64,000 bases of DNA from Synechococcus sp. CC9902 (lineage in GTDB: Bacteria; Cyanobacteriota; Cyanobacteriia; PCC-6307; Cyanobiaceae), in assembly GCF_000012505.1 (NCBI RefSeq), contig NC_007513.1, positions 434,001 to 498,000 on the forward strand, in the 5' to 3' direction. Below are positions 51,487 to 61,267 of this stretch, piece after piece. Each line of letters begins with the position of its first letter. Within the stretch, counting starts at the first letter, position 1. Under the pieces are notes generated by a model. It had not been told where the DNA came from and did not search any database. It saw only the letters and a program-made list of their open reading frames with translations. The position numbers and the translations under genes are program-made.

Positions 51487-52650
51487 ATGCTCTTCATCCT
51501 TCGGTCCGGATTGTCTGCAGGCATTGCCGCCGTTTGGATGTTGACCCTGTCGCTCACCTGGAGCGGGAGCGTGCGGGCGGAAGAACGACGGAATTGGCTG
51601 AAGGTTCCATCCCGTCCAGCACCGACGGCTTTGCCTAAAACCAGATCTGTTTCGGTCAGCCCTTTCCCAGAAACCTCCTATCGCTATCGGCTCGGCCCTG
51701 GCGACAAATTGGTCATGTCGGTGTTCAAAATTGACGGCTATGAGGCCTCTGTCCAGGTGCTCAGCGACGGCACGATCAACCTGCCTCGATTGGGAACTAT
51801 GGACGTGTGGGGATTGACGATGGATGAGGCACGTCAACGCATTACGGACGGATACCAGCAAATTCTTCGCCGTCCGATTGTTTATCTCGACCTTGTTGAG
51901 CAGCGTCCTGTTCGCGTCACGGTGACCGGTCAGGTTGGTCGCCCCGGAGTCTTTACTCTCCCCGTGAATAGCCCAGGGAGCATCCCCAAGGATGGAGAGC
52001 TGGGAAGTGGTGGTGGCTGGCCCACCATGGTGGATGTGATCCAGCGGGCTGGAGGGGTTTCCGCGATGGGCGATCTTTCTCGGTTGGAATTGCTGCGGCC
52101 ATCCCATCAACGGGGAGCGAGTGCAAAGCGATATGTCTTCGACTACCTCACCGTTTTGAAACAGGGAGGCTTTGCCCCCAATCCTTTGATTTACGACGGC
52201 GACAGCATTCGGGTTTTAAAGGCTGATGCTCCGATCAACGCTGATTTAATTACGACTGCGTCATCGAATTTCGCTCCCTCAACGATCGCTGTGAAGGTGA
52301 TTGGTGAAGTTGTTTTGCCGGGGTTGGTGGAGATTCCTTCCAATGCTCCCCTTTCGCAAGCGATTCTTGCTTCGGGTGGCTTAAGCAACCGGGCCAGTGT
52401 GTCGCGGGTTGATTTGATTCGGATGGATGGAGAGGGTCGCACCACGATCAAACAAATGTCGTATAAACCTGGGTCGGAGTTGAGCAGCACCAACAACCCT
52501 CCCTTGCGGAGTGGTGATGTTGTGGTGGTGGATCGAAATGTTCTTGCCAAGTTCAGCGATGGCATGAACCTCGCCCTGGAGCCCCTAGACCCAATTGTGG
52601 ATGCGGCATCCGTATTGCGAATTTTGGGGCTCCCCGGCGTAGGAAATTAA
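51487..52650 (+). CDS. Wza-like polysaccharide export protein
   Basis: 387 residues from the ATG at 51487 (alternative ATG at 51436). A signal peptide, MLFILRSGLSAGIAAVWMLT, is followed after the AEE cleavage region by the polysaccharide export domain (YRYRLGPGDKLVMSVFKIDG; GTINLPRLGTMDVWGLTMDE) and SLBB units (VTVTGQVGRPGVFTLP; VKVIGEVVLPGLVEIPSNAP). It should form the outer-membrane or periplasmic channel for the capsule. No lipobox cysteine is evident at the signal end. It converges on purB, and the stop codons overlap by 4 bases. Confidence 0.88.
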   Translation: MLFILRSGLSAGIAAVWMLTLSLTWSGSVRAEERRNWLKVPSRPAPTALPKTRSVSVSPFPETSYRYRLGPGDKLVMSVFKIDGYEASVQVLSDGTINLPRLGTMDVWGLTMDEARQRITDGYQQILRRPIVYLDLVEQRPVRVTVTGQVGRPGVFTLPVNSPGSIPKDGELGSGGGWPTMVDVIQRAGGVSAMGDLSRLELLRPSHQRGASAKRYVFDYLTVLKQGGFAPNPLIYDGDSIRVLKADAPINADLITTASSNFAPSTIAVKVIGEVVLPGLVEIPSNAPLSQAILASGGLSNRASVSRVDLIRMDGEGRTTIKQMSYKPGSELSSTNNPPLRSGDVVVVDRNVLAKFSDGMNLALEPLDPIVDAASVLRILGLPGVGN

Positions 52651-53942
52651 ATCCCCAGGCGTTGCCAAATCACGTTGAGGTTGTCTTGGTGAACGTCGGT
52701 GCTGAAGCACGCGGCTAATCCATCTCCTGAGAGATGGGCCTTCACATCCGCATCGTTTTCGAGGTTGGCGCGGAAATCGCCTCCCTCCGTATTCCATGCC
52801 GTGTGGGCGTTGCGTTGGACGAGCCGATAGGCCTCTTCTCGACTCATTCCGGTGCTGACGAGGGCGAGAAGGACGCGCTGACTGAAGACCACTCCGCCAT
52901 ACACATTCATATTGCGGCGCATGTTGTCGGGGTAGACCCCTAACCCCTGAACGACCGCGGTCATCTCCCGCAACATGAAGTGCAGGGTGACGGAACAATC
53001 CGGCAACATCATCCGTTCGGTTGAACTGTGGCTGATGTCGCGCTCATGCCAAAGGGTCACATTTTCGAGGGCTGCAATCGTGTAGCTGCGAATCACCCGG
53101 GCGAGTCCGCTGATCCGTTCGCTACGGATTGGATTGCGTTTGTGGGGCATGGCGGAGCTGCCCTTTTGTCCTTTGGCGAAGTTCTCCTCCACCTCGAGCA
53201 CATCGGTGCGCTGGAGATTGCGAATTTCCGTGGAAAACCGCTCGAGGGATGCTGCTACGAGGGCCAGGGTCTGCACGTAATCGGCATGACGATCACGAGA
53301 GATCACTTGGGTGCTGGCTGTGTCTGGGGTTAATCCGAGGATGTCGCAACTGATCGCCTCCACCTGTGGATCGGTGTTGGCATAGGTGCCCATCGCGCCA
53401 CTGATTTGTCCGACGGCCACATCAGCTTCCAAGCGTTCGAGCCGGCTGCGGTTCCTTTCGGTTTCAGCCAACCAGCCGGCCACTTTGAAGCCAAAGGTGA
53501 TCGGTTCGCCGTGGATGGCGTGGGAGCGTCCGATCATCTCCGTGCTTTTGTGCGCACGGGCCAACGTTCTGAGGGCATCGGCGAGGGCATCGAGCTCGAT
53601 GCGCAGCAGTACGACTGAGCGCTTCATCTGCAGGGCCAAGCCCGTATCCAAAACATCGGAACTGGTCATGCCGACGTGGATATGCCGGCCTGCATCGCCG
53701 ACATGCTCATTCACATTGGTGAGGAAGGCGATCACGTCGTGACGGACTTCTGCCTCAATTTCCAGAATCCGCTTGACGGAAAAGGACGCTTTGTTTTTGA
53801 TCGTTTCGAGGGCCTCTTCAGGCACACGGCCGAGGCGGCAGTTCGCTTCGGTGGCTGCAATTTCCACATCGAGCCAACTTTGAAATTTGGCTTGCTCACT
53901 CCAGATGGCTCCCATCTCGGGGAGGGTGTAGCGCTCGATCAC
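52647..53942 (-). CDS. purB: Adenylosuccinate lyase
   Basis: 431 residues, the usual size. It cleaves SAICAR and adenylosuccinate in purine synthesis. MIERYTLPEMGAIWSEQAKF is the typical start. The signature loop GSSAMPHKRNPIRSERISGL holds the catalytic serine; TSSDVLDTGLALQMKRSV and SHAIHGEPITFGFKVAGW hold the other conserved histidine and threonine regions. Core gene, single on its strand; glnB follows further right in the same direction. Confidence 0.97.
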   Translation of the reverse strand: MIERYTLPEMGAIWSEQAKFQSWLDVEIAATEANCRLGRVPEEALETIKNKASFSVKRILEIEAEVRHDVIAFLTNVNEHVGDAGRHIHVGMTSSDVLDTGLALQMKRSVVLLRIELDALADALRTLARAHKSTEMIGRSHAIHGEPITFGFKVAGWLAETERNRSRLERLEADVAVGQISGAMGTYANTDPQVEAISCDILGLTPDTASTQVISRDRHADYVQTLALVAASLERFSTEIRNLQRTDVLEVEENFAKGQKGSSAMPHKRNPIRSERISGLARVIRSYTIAALENVTLWHERDISHSSTERMMLPDCSVTLHFMLREMTAVVQGLGVYPDNMRRNMNVYGGVVFSQRVLLALVSTGMSREEAYRLVQRNAHTAWNTEGGDFRANLENDADVKAHLSGDGLAACFSTDVHQDNLNVIWQRLGI

Positions 53943-54165
53943 CGGCTCGCTCGCCCATACGAATTAATGAATCTATGGGGCGGTGGGCGGCCAACTCCAG
54001 CTCTCAGCGTTGAAGTTGAAGCGATTGCTCCATCCAGGCGATGGCTTCGAGCATTTGATCCCTTTGCTTTGGGGGAACAACGCAGCGATTCAGAACGTTG
54101 GTTGCCCAAACTTTTGGTTTTGAAAACCGTTGTGTTGGCGCCGCGTTGCTCTTTGTTTCTCAGCT

Positions 54166-54513
<348 letters not shown>

Positions 54514-54623
54514 TCAACTGAATCCAGGATGGCTCGGAACACACCCAGGGGTGTCATCGCTGTTACAGAACACTGCCGTGTCTGTGTTGCTTAAGGTCGA
54601 TCCAGATTGATTCCTTTTGAGCA

Positions 54624-55037
54624 TTGACTGGAGCCGCATCTCAACAACAGACCGAGACGCCCCTGTATGGAGAACGGGCGATTGACGAGGCTGAGCTGAT
54701 TTGTTTTGACAACCCTCGGCCTGGTCGTGCCTATGAAGTGAGCATTGAGTTGCCGGAATTCACCTGTAAATGTCCCTTTTCCGGCTACCCAGACTTTGCA
54801 GTCCTCCGGCTCATTTACCAGCCGGGTCCCCGCGTGGTGGAGCTCAAGGCGATCAAGTTGTATGTGAACAGCTATCGAGATCGATCGATCTCCCATGAGG
54901 AGGTATCCAATCGGATCGTTGATGATTTGGTGGCCGCCTGTGATCCTGTTTGGTTGCAGTTGGAAGCAGACTTCAATCCAAGGGGCAACGTCCATACGGT
55001 CGTACGCGTTAGCCATGGCACCCGTCAGCCCTGCTGA
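54624..55037 (+). CDS. queF: NADPH-dependent 7-cyano-7-deazaguanine reductase
   Basis: 137 residues, the short YkvM type. It reduces preQ0 to preQ1 in queuosine synthesis. The catalytic cysteine is in [15 protein letters not shown] and the QueF motif is [20 protein letters not shown], with the conserved Glu, Lys and Tyr. There is no in-frame ATG near the start, so TTG at 54624 is used; a slightly different start is possible. It converges with ccs1 over 13 bases. Confidence 0.94.
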   Translation: MTGAASQQQTETPLYGERAIDEAELICFDNPRPGRAYEVSIELPEFTCKCPFSGYPDFAVLRLIYQPGPRVVELKAIKLYVNSYRDRSISHEEVSNRIVDDLVAACDPVWLQLEADFNPRGNVHTVVRVSHGTRQPC

Positions 55038-56305
55038 TGGGCCAATGCTGTTTGCCTGAGCAGGCTTGGTAATTCCTTGGAAAAGGCGGTGAGGTTGCGA
55101 TTGCAAAGGCCACCTACGTGCAGCTGACCTTCACTGGCAATAGCCCACAGTTGACGCGTTGCAATCAAACTGAGTCCGCCTCCGATGAGCATCACGGCGA
55201 AGCCCAAATACACCAATGGCACGCCTGGATCACGCTTGAGTAACAAGCCACTTGCTGGAAGAACAGAATTCACCCGCATCGGTAAACCCTTCACGTCCAC
55301 GGCTGGCCCGCCGGGGCGTAGCAGCGTGAGCAGTGTGCCGTCAGTGTCAAAAATATTGATCGGTCCCTGCTCGTTTTCAACACTCAAAAACACGGGTTCG
55401 CTTCCATCCGGTCGAGTCGGTAAGACGAGTCCCCACACTTGTTCGCCGAGCTCAGGGAAGCTGCGGAGCGCAAGCTGTAATTGTGGGCTTCGGCCGATTT
55501 GAAGGGTGATCGCGGCGAGCGACCAATCCGCTTGATAAATGGTGATTCCCCGATGTCGCAGAGGATGGTTCACGCTGATTTCGCGATCGAGCGAGTTTCC
55601 GTTTTCCTCGAGGTGCAACTGAGAGCGAAATTGTTCAGCCCGTCCAGCAGGGTCGCGGTCCACTTGAAAGGCTTCCAAGAGAATCGATACCTGGGAGTCA
55701 CCATCGCGGCTTAGTAGGTCCAGGGTGCGGCCTGGGGCGAGGAACCGTTCCAGGCGATTTCCTGCCAGGACTCCCCAAACAGCCCCCAGCATCAGCAGGA
55801 TTAAACCGGTGTGCACCAGCAAGGGACCAACCCGTCCTGCGGTGCCTTTACGGGCTGCAAGGCGGTTGTCTTTGCGCTCGAGGCGCCAGCCCTGTTGGCT
55901 TAAAACCGTTGAAAAGGCTTGAAGTGCTGAGTTGGAATCTGTACAAGGAAGGCTTTCTGCAATGGCGAGTTTGCTGAGCTGGCGAGGGTTGCTGTAATCA
56001 ATCCATCGCCTTGCAGCCTGCAGAGCCGGCCATTGGCGTCGCCAGCTGCACAGAATCAGCGCCAAGCCGAGCCATGCGAGGAGAGACAGAAACCAAACGC
56101 TGGAATACACATGGTCGAGCTGAAGCTGAAGGACCTGCTCTCCGTTGAGTAATCCGAGCCAAGGCCGCGTGGCGTAGGCCTCCACATAGCTGCGTGGAGC
56201 ATCCCCTTGTGGAATTGCGGTGCCAACGGCGCTGGCGAGAGCGATCAAGAACAGCAGCACGATCGCAACCCGAAGGTCCGAAAGCCAGGCAATCAGGCGT
56301 TTCAT
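55025..56305 (-). CDS. ccs1: Cytochrome c biogenesis protein Ccs1 (ResB/CcsB type)
   Basis: 426 residues from the ATG at 56305; the open frame extends 24 codons upstream inside ccdA and is not used. It delivers reduced apocytochrome and heme during c-type cytochrome assembly in system II. The N-terminal membrane helix is [20 protein letters not shown]; further helices are in [19 protein letters not shown] and [20 protein letters not shown] (with its conserved histidine), and the last in [18 protein letters not shown]. Its start overlaps the ccdA stop, so the two are coupled. Confidence 0.92.
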   Translation of the reverse strand: MKRLIAWLSDLRVAIVLLFLIALASAVGTAIPQGDAPRSYVEAYATRPWLGLLNGEQVLQLQLDHVYSSVWFLSLLAWLGLALILCSWRRQWPALQAARRWIDYSNPRQLSKLAIAESLPCTDSNSALQAFSTVLSQQGWRLERKDNRLAARKGTAGRVGPLLVHTGLILLMLGAVWGVLAGNRLERFLAPGRTLDLLSRDGDSQVSILLEAFQVDRDPAGRAEQFRSQLHLEENGNSLDREISVNHPLRHRGITIYQADWSLAAITLQIGRSPQLQLALRSFPELGEQVWGLVLPTRPDGSEPVFLSVENEQGPINIFDTDGTLLTLLRPGGPAVDVKGLPMRVNSVLPASGLLLKRDPGVPLVYLGFAVMLIGGGLSLIATRQLWAIASEGQLHVGGLCNRNLTAFSKELPSLLRQTALAHQQG

Positions 56306-57024
56306 CAGCTCCAGCGTGCAAGCAGAGTGAGCAGACCTGTTGTGAGAAGAACGACTCCACTGATGGGAGGCACCCATCGTCCAATGGGTCGAAGTTTAAG
56401 CAGGTTTGGAACGCTGGCCGCGAACGTTCCTGCAACGAGTAAGGGCAGTACTTGACCGATGCCGAAACTTGTCAATAACGCTACCCCCACTAACGGTCGA
56501 CCGCTCTGGGCAATCCAACCAAGAAGAACAGCGACCACTGGTGTGGTGCAGGGTGAGGCTGCAACGCCGAAAGCCAGGCCCGCTGCCACTGGTGCAAAAG
56601 GGGCAGGAACTTTGTTGCGCCAACTGTTTGGATCAGGTCCAGCAGGAAGGGGAATGCGTAGGAGGCCCAGCAGATTTAAGCCCATGGCAACCGCAAGAAT
56701 GGCCACCAGACTCGGCACCAACGCTGGCATTTGGCCGTAAATCTTTCCTAGCAGTCCACTCAAGCTCCCCAGCACAACGAGTGCGCCAACGATTCCACAG
56801 CAAAAAGCCAAGCTGCGTTGCCATGGTGTGCGTCCGTCTTCGAAACCCGCCAGGTATGCCAGCGTTACGGGAAGAAGCGAGAGCGAGCAGGGTCCCAAGC
56901 TTGTTAATGCCCCGCCGCCGAAGACAAGCGCGATGGTGAGTGGGCCAGGGTTCGCTAACGCACTGCTCAAAAGCGCTTCACTGCGCTGGGCCATTTCGGA
57001 GAGCAGCAACCAGTCCACAGACAC
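56305..57024 (-). CDS. ccdA: Thiol-disulfide carrier CcdA
   Basis: 239 residues with six predicted membrane helices. It moves reducing equivalents from the cytoplasm to the lumen for heme attachment. The two redox cysteines are in [20 protein letters not shown] and [18 protein letters not shown]. Start at ATG 57024, or at 56994 (MAQRSE). It shares a base with ccs1, the classical partner, in a system II maturation operon. Confidence 0.93.
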   Translation of the reverse strand: MSVDWLLLSEMAQRSEALLSSALANPGPLTIALVFGGGALTSLGPCSLSLLPVTLAYLAGFEDGRTPWQRSLAFCCGIVGALVVLGSLSGLLGKIYGQMPALVPSLVAILAVAMGLNLLGLLRIPLPAGPDPNSWRNKVPAPFAPVAAGLAFGVAASPCTTPVVAVLLGWIAQSGRPLVGVALLTSFGIGQVLPLLVAGTFAASVPNLLKLRPIGRWVPPISGVVLLTTGLLTLLARWS

Positions 57025-57112
57025 CTACCACGCAATACGAGCCTATCCAGTTCTGGGACGTTGCGATTGGCTTTGCTCGTTGAATTGCGATTGTTTGGGC
57101 CTAAGGCTTGGT

Positions 57113-58330
57113 CTAAATCGTTCTAAGTGGACCGTTTGAACGGCGTCCGATTAATTCTGTCGATTCCAAGGAGCAGCGGATCAACAGCCCCATGATCACC
57201 AGGCTGGACATCAGCGAATTGCCGCCGTAGCTAATCATCGGTAGCGGCAGGCCTGTGGTGGGCATGGCTCCAGAGGCCACGGCGATGTTGAGGATCGATT
57301 GCCCCACCAAGATCGTGCAGCAGCCAATGGCCACCAGTCGCGCTTGGTTGCTGCGGCAGCGCAACGCCACCCGTAGGCCCACCCAGGCCACCAGCATCAG
57401 GAACAGCAGCAACATCAGCGATCCCACGAAGCCGAATTCTTCTGCAAAAACCGCATAGATGAAATCAGTGCTTTGAATTGGTAGGTATTGCAGTTTTTGG
57501 GTGGACAGCCCGTAGCCCTGACCCATCACCCCGCCGGAGCCGATGGCCAAAAGGCTTTGTACCAGTTGATAGCCATCACCCATCGGGTCGTTCCAGGGGT
57601 CGAGGAACGACACCACCCGCAGCCGTTGGTATTCATTAATCAAGATGCTGGCGGTGCCGAGCGCTCCGCCGGCAAAGGCAGTTCCCAGCAGGCTGCGCCA
57701 ACGCAGCCCAGCCGCAAGGGCCACCATCCAAAGGGTTAAGCCCATTAGTGCAGCGGTGGACAGGTTGGGCTGTTTCAAGATCAGCAACAGCAACCCCCCG
57801 AAGCTCGCCAGCCAGAGCAACTTCTGGTCGATGTTCATCCGTGTCCAGGGGGCAAACAGGTTGGCGGCCTGCAGCACCACAAAGGGTTTCACCAGTTCCG
57901 AGGGCTGGATCTGCAGCGGGCCCACCACCAGCCAGCGGCTAGCTCCATTCACGGTGGTGCCCATTACGAGGGTGGCGGCGATCAGGATGCAGCCCATCCA
58001 CAGCCCTGGCCCCGCCCACTTCAGCAGTCGCCGCAGATCGATGCTCACCGTGAGGCCTAGCAGGCTCCAGCTGGCGAGCAGCCAGATCGTTTGGCGCTTC
58101 ACGTAGAAAGCGCCATCGCCCATCTCCCGCAGCGCCACCCACCAGCTGGCGGATGCCAACACCACCAAGCCTGCCACGCTCCAAAACGCAGCCAGACCAA
58201 CGAGTAGCCGCGCTTCTGCTGGCCACAGTTGCCAGGGAAGTGGCATCAAGCGTTGAAAGAGTCCAACCTGTTCTTGCTTCACCCGCTGGCGCGATACAGA
58301 ACGACGACGTGAGGCAGAAGCGTTCAGCAA
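57113..58330 (-). CDS. ftsW: Cell-division peptidoglycan polymerase FtsW
   Basis: 405 residues, about ten membrane segments, in the SEDS family. It polymerises septal glycan strands from lipid II together with its partner penicillin-binding protein. VNGASRWLVVGPLQIQPSEL, ILKQPNLSTAALMGLTLWM and the end motif GLPLPMISYGGNSLMSSLVI are characteristic; the aspartate region is in STDFIYAVFAEEFGF. A Ser/Arg-rich N-terminus precedes the first helix. RodA is the alternative, but the end motif and context favour FtsW. Confidence 0.9.
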   Translation of the reverse strand: MLNASASRRRSVSRQRVKQEQVGLFQRLMPLPWQLWPAEARLLVGLAAFWSVAGLVVLASASWWVALREMGDGAFYVKRQTIWLLASWSLLGLTVSIDLRRLLKWAGPGLWMGCILIAATLVMGTTVNGASRWLVVGPLQIQPSELVKPFVVLQAANLFAPWTRMNIDQKLLWLASFGGLLLLILKQPNLSTAALMGLTLWMVALAAGLRWRSLLGTAFAGGALGTASILINEYQRLRVVSFLDPWNDPMGDGYQLVQSLLAIGSGGVMGQGYGLSTQKLQYLPIQSTDFIYAVFAEEFGFVGSLMLLLFLMLVAWVGLRVALRCRSNQARLVAIGCCTILVGQSILNIAVASGAMPTTGLPLPMISYGGNSLMSSLVIMGLLIRCSLESTELIGRRSNGPLRTI

Positions 58331-58447
58331 CGGGTTGGCAGTTTGGAAAGTTGTCCTATTGAGCCGCGATCTCGCGGTTTTGCCAAGGCGTTGTTGTTAA
58401 AAAACAACAGCTGAATTATTGATTGTTTGCAGTCGATATGGGCGTCT

Positions 58448-58648
58448 TTAGGCGGCGTTTAAACGTCCATGTTCAACTTCCCACTGGATGTGACGTCCCC
58501 AAGCCTGTTGCCTTACCCAACAGCGTCCCCCACGGCAATGCAGCACTTGGAATGGTGGAAGATCAGCCGGTTGATTTTCCAGGGTCACGAATGTTCCCGG
58601 CCGAAGCAGAGGAACCACCTGGGCAAGTTGAAGAGGGTGGTTGGACAC
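58448..58648 (-). CDS. Small unknown protein (66 residues)
   Basis: Starts from GTG at 58648. The sequence (RPGTFVTLENQPADLPPFQV, then CRGGRCWVRQQAWGRHIQWE) looks like a small beta-strand protein with a cysteine pair, CRGGRC, and a conserved-looking aromatic end. It lies upstream of ftsW on the same strand, 117 bases away, and may be transcribed with it. No family recognised. Confidence 0.55.
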   Translation of the reverse strand: MSNHPLQLAQVVPLLRPGTFVTLENQPADLPPFQVLHCRGGRCWVRQQAWGRHIQWEVEHGRLNAA

Positions 58649-58744
58649 GTCGTGACGGTCGATTGAGGCGATCCTCCCGTCGGAATTCGATTCGAGGCCT
58701 AGATGTCCTGTTTTCTTTGGGATCGGGTCTGCTTTTATGACGGA

Positions 58745-59548
58745 ATGGCGTCAAAACAGCGTCTCGATTTAGAACTTGTGGCCCGAGGTTTGGTGGCCTC
58801 CCGGCAGCAGGCGCAGCAGCTGATCCGTGCTGGCAAGGTGCGCGATGGAGCGGGCACTGTTTTGGATAAGCCCGGTCACGACGTAAAGGACACGCTGCAG
58901 CTCCAGGTGGAGCATCCGCCACGGTTTGTGTCGCGCGGTGGTGAGAAATTGCTGGCGGGGCTAGCTGCATTCCCGATTTCGGTGCAGGAACGCATCTGCC
59001 TGGATGGCGGTATCTCTACCGGTGGTTTCACCGACTGTTTGCTGCAGCACGGTGCCAAACGGGTGTATGGCGTGGATGTGGGGTATGGACAAACGGCTTG
59101 GAGCTTGCGCACCGACGATCGGGTGGTCTTGCGGGAGCGGACCAACCTGCGTCACTTACAGCCCGAGGCCTTGTACGGCGAGGCAGATCCTTGGCCCACG
59201 CTGGCGGTGACGGATGTGTCGTTTATTTCCCTGCGGTTGATCCTGCCGGCTTTACGTCGCTTGCTTCACGGTTCTGATGCAGAAGCGCTCGTGCTGGTGA
59301 AGCCGCAATTTGAGGTGGGCCGTGATCGGGTCGGACGGGGTGGGGTGGTGCGTGATCCGGTGGCCCACTGCGATGCGATCGAGATGGTGATCACCGCTGC
59401 AGAAGAGCTTGATTGGTTCGCCCAAGGGATCGTCGCCTCTCCGATTACGGGTCCGGCTGGTAACCATGAATATGTGCTCTGGCTCGGAGCCAACCGCACC
59501 GCTCCTGAATACGATCTCCAGCGCTTGGTGAAGTCAACGCTTCAGTGA
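58745..59548 (+). CDS. TlyA-family rRNA 2'-O-methyltransferase
   Basis: 267 residues. An N-terminal S4 RNA-binding domain (KQRLDLELVARGLVASRQQA) leads to PPRFVSRGGEKLLAGL and the Rossmann methyltransferase domain with ICLDGGISTGGFTDCLLQHG (the family has DxGxSTGGFT), VDVGYGQ, VTDVSFISLRLILPAL and LVKPQFEVGRDRVGRGGVVR. Members methylate cytidines of 16S and 23S rRNA; the hemolysin name is historical. ATG at 58745 is preferred over an upstream non-ATG start. It converges on the apc operon. Confidence 0.92.
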   Translation: MASKQRLDLELVARGLVASRQQAQQLIRAGKVRDGAGTVLDKPGHDVKDTLQLQVEHPPRFVSRGGEKLLAGLAAFPISVQERICLDGGISTGGFTDCLLQHGAKRVYGVDVGYGQTAWSLRTDDRVVLRERTNLRHLQPEALYGEADPWPTLAVTDVSFISLRLILPALRRLLHGSDAEALVLVKPQFEVGRDRVGRGGVVRDPVAHCDAIEMVITAAEELDWFAQGIVASPITGPAGNHEYVLWLGANRTAPEYDLQRLVKSTLQ

Positions 59549-59588
59549 GTCGTCGAGTGAAGGATGCAGGGGTGAGGTTGGCCAAACA

Positions 59589-59616
59589 AAAAGCCCAGCC
59601 TTGAAGCCGGGCTTTT
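59589..59616. terminator. Bidirectional terminator between tlyA-like gene and apcC
   Basis: An inverted repeat AAAAGCCC / GGGCTTTT with a 12-base loop, A-rich on the left and T-rich on the right, so it can end both the rightward methyltransferase mRNA and the leftward apc mRNA. Confidence 0.75.
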
Positions 59617-59636
59617 GCATCACCGAAGGTGAGTGA

Positions 59637-59837
59637 TTAGTTGCCGACGTTTACTTGTCGGCCTCCGGTGCAGAGTTCCACCTTGATAATGCGTCCCCCT
59701 TGCTTTTGGATGCGCTGTTGTTCAGCGAACCAGCTGTCGTAGGGGACCCACTTCGTAAAGAAGGTGTTTTGTAGTTCTCGCTGCGCCCGAACCTTTTCAG
59801 GGCTGGGGATGCAAGCGGTGACTTTGAACAACCGCAT
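59637..59837 (-). CDS. apcC: Allophycocyanin core linker LC7.8
   Basis: 66 residues, the exact family size. It caps allophycocyanin trimers at the ends of the phycobilisome core cylinders. MRLFKVTACIPSPEKVRAQR and KQGGRIIKVELCTGGRQVN are highly conserved. It is the last gene of the core operon, 5 bases after apcB, and is followed by a terminator. Confidence 0.97.
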   Translation of the reverse strand: MRLFKVTACIPSPEKVRAQRELQNTFFTKWVPYDSWFAEQQRIQKQGGRIIKVELCTGGRQVNVGN

Positions 59838-59842
59838 GGGCT

Positions 59843-60331
59843 TCAGTTGCCGAGGCCGGAACAGATGTAGTCGAAGTACACACCCATCTCCTTGCCCGCA
59901 TCGGGGCCGACTAGGCCTGCGGTGACCTCTTTCATGGCCTGAATGGCCTGAACGGTGGCACCAATGGGAACGCCGAGGGAGTTGTAGGTCTCTTTGAGGC
60001 CATTCAACACACGCTCATCGAGGATGGAGGTGTCGCCGGCCAGCATGGCGTAGGTGGAGTAGCGCAGGTAATAGTCCAGATCGCGAATGCAAGCTGCATA
60101 GCGACGGGTGGTGTACATGTTTCCACCCGGACGGGTGATGTCTGAGTACAACAGCGCCTTGGCGACAGCGTCGCGAATGATCGCGGAAGCGTTGGCGCTG
60201 ATCGTGGCAGCAGCCCGAACCCGCAGCTCACCGCTGGCGAAATAGGACTCGAGATTGGTCATCGAGGCCGTGTCCAAGTACAAGCCTTGGACGTCGGACT
60301 TATTGATGACGTTGGTGATGGCGTCTTGCAT
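59843..60331 (-). CDS. apcB: Allophycocyanin beta subunit
   Basis: 162 residues. [20 protein letters not shown] is the typical start; the chromophore cysteine is in [20 protein letters not shown] and the conserved post-translationally methylated-asparagine region is in [16 protein letters not shown]. It forms the (alpha-beta) monomer of the core with ApcA and carries one phycocyanobilin. It lies 39 bases after apcA. Confidence 0.98.
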   Translation of the reverse strand: MQDAITNVINKSDVQGLYLDTASMTNLESYFASGELRVRAAATISANASAIIRDAVAKALLYSDITRPGGNMYTTRRYAACIRDLDYYLRYSTYAMLAGDTSILDERVLNGLKETYNSLGVPIGATVQAIQAMKEVTAGLVGPDAGKEMGVYFDYICSGLGN

Positions 60332-60370
60332 GGATGCGTGGGGAGGCGTGAAGGAAAGTCAGCAGCGTGT

Positions 60371-60856
60371 TCAGGCGAGGGCGCCCACCACGTAGTCGAA
60401 GTAGGTACCTGCTTCATCGGCGTCAGAGCCGGTCAGAAGACCCATGGCGACATTCTTCATTTCACGCACGGCCTCTGCCATTGCTTCTAAAGGCGTGCCC
60501 AAAGAGCGGTAAAGCTCCTTGGCGCCAATCACACCGATCTCTTCGATCGGTGTGACGTCGCCAGCAACGATGCCGTAAGTCACCAGGCGCAGGTAGTAAT
60601 CCATGTCGCGCAGGCATGTGGCAGTCATTTCTTCGCCGTAGGCGTTTCCGCCGGGAGAAATGACGTCAGGACGCTTCTGGAAAAGCTGGCCGCCGGCCTG
60701 CTTAACAATGCGCTCGCGGCTTTCGCACAGAACCTGAGCTACCCGTAAACGGCGCTGACCGCCAGTTACGAAAGCCTTGATCTGGTCGAGTTCGCCAGGG
60801 CTTAGATAGCGGGCTTCGGCGTCCGCGTTGATGATCGAGTTGGAGACGATGCTCAT
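60371..60856 (-). CDS. apcA: Allophycocyanin alpha subunit
   Basis: 161 residues from the ATG at 60856, which gives the family start [20 protein letters not shown]; the frame is open 26 codons upstream. The phycocyanobilin cysteine is in [20 protein letters not shown]. The end, [10 protein letters not shown], is conserved. It pairs with ApcB in the phycobilisome core. Confidence 0.98.
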   Translation of the reverse strand: MSIVSNSIINADAEARYLSPGELDQIKAFVTGGQRRLRVAQVLCESRERIVKQAGGQLFQKRPDVISPGGNAYGEEMTATCLRDMDYYLRLVTYGIVAGDVTPIEEIGVIGAKELYRSLGTPLEAMAEAVREMKNVAMGLLTGSDADEAGTYFDYVVGALA

Positions 60857-61267
60857 GCAGTTCTGCCTCGAAGCAAGCGGCCGCCCGTAGGAGACCGATA
60901 TCCGGTGAATAGGTGGAAGATCCCGAAGGATCAAGTCTCAGAGTAAAGGCTGAGACAGGGTGTCGAAGCGTTTTGCATCGAGGTGTTCACAACGATCAAC
61001 AAGAATCGGTGTGGCTCTCGAGCGCAACGTGTCGGCTGAGGCATTCTGCTCTGAGCTGGCCCAATGCCCTGGGCTTGGGTAACAGTTCTTCATGGCCAGG
61101 CTCCGTTTGTGAAATCCATTGGGCCGCAGTGGATTCCCTTCCTTACATCCTTGTCAATTTCCAACAAGAAAACGTTCCGATGAGGAGCCTCATCGGAACG
61201 TTTTAGACACAATTTTTGAGCAGCGATATTGCTTGGTTAATCGTGAATGATCCGACCTTGTGGGGCC
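60857..61267. other. apcE-apcA intergenic region
   Basis: About 410 bases with no gene. It holds a 17-pair perfect hairpin at 61169-61204 and should hold a separate promoter for apcABC to its left. No clear promoter boxes were identified by eye. Confidence 0.5.
61169..61204 (-). terminator. Very strong hairpin after apcE
   Basis: AAAACGTTCCGATGAGG (61169-61185) pairs perfectly with 61188-61204. Read leftward from apcE it is followed by TTTTCTTGTT, so it can terminate or attenuate the apcE transcript before apcA. The arrangement would allow apcA-apcB to be made in excess of apcE, as the core stoichiometry needs. Confidence 0.8.

Noticed and set aside
35635-52650. ABC exporter genes (kpsM/kpsT) expected with kpsC/kpsS.
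   Set aside because: None is seen in this window; they must be elsewhere, or another export route is used with the Wza-like protein.
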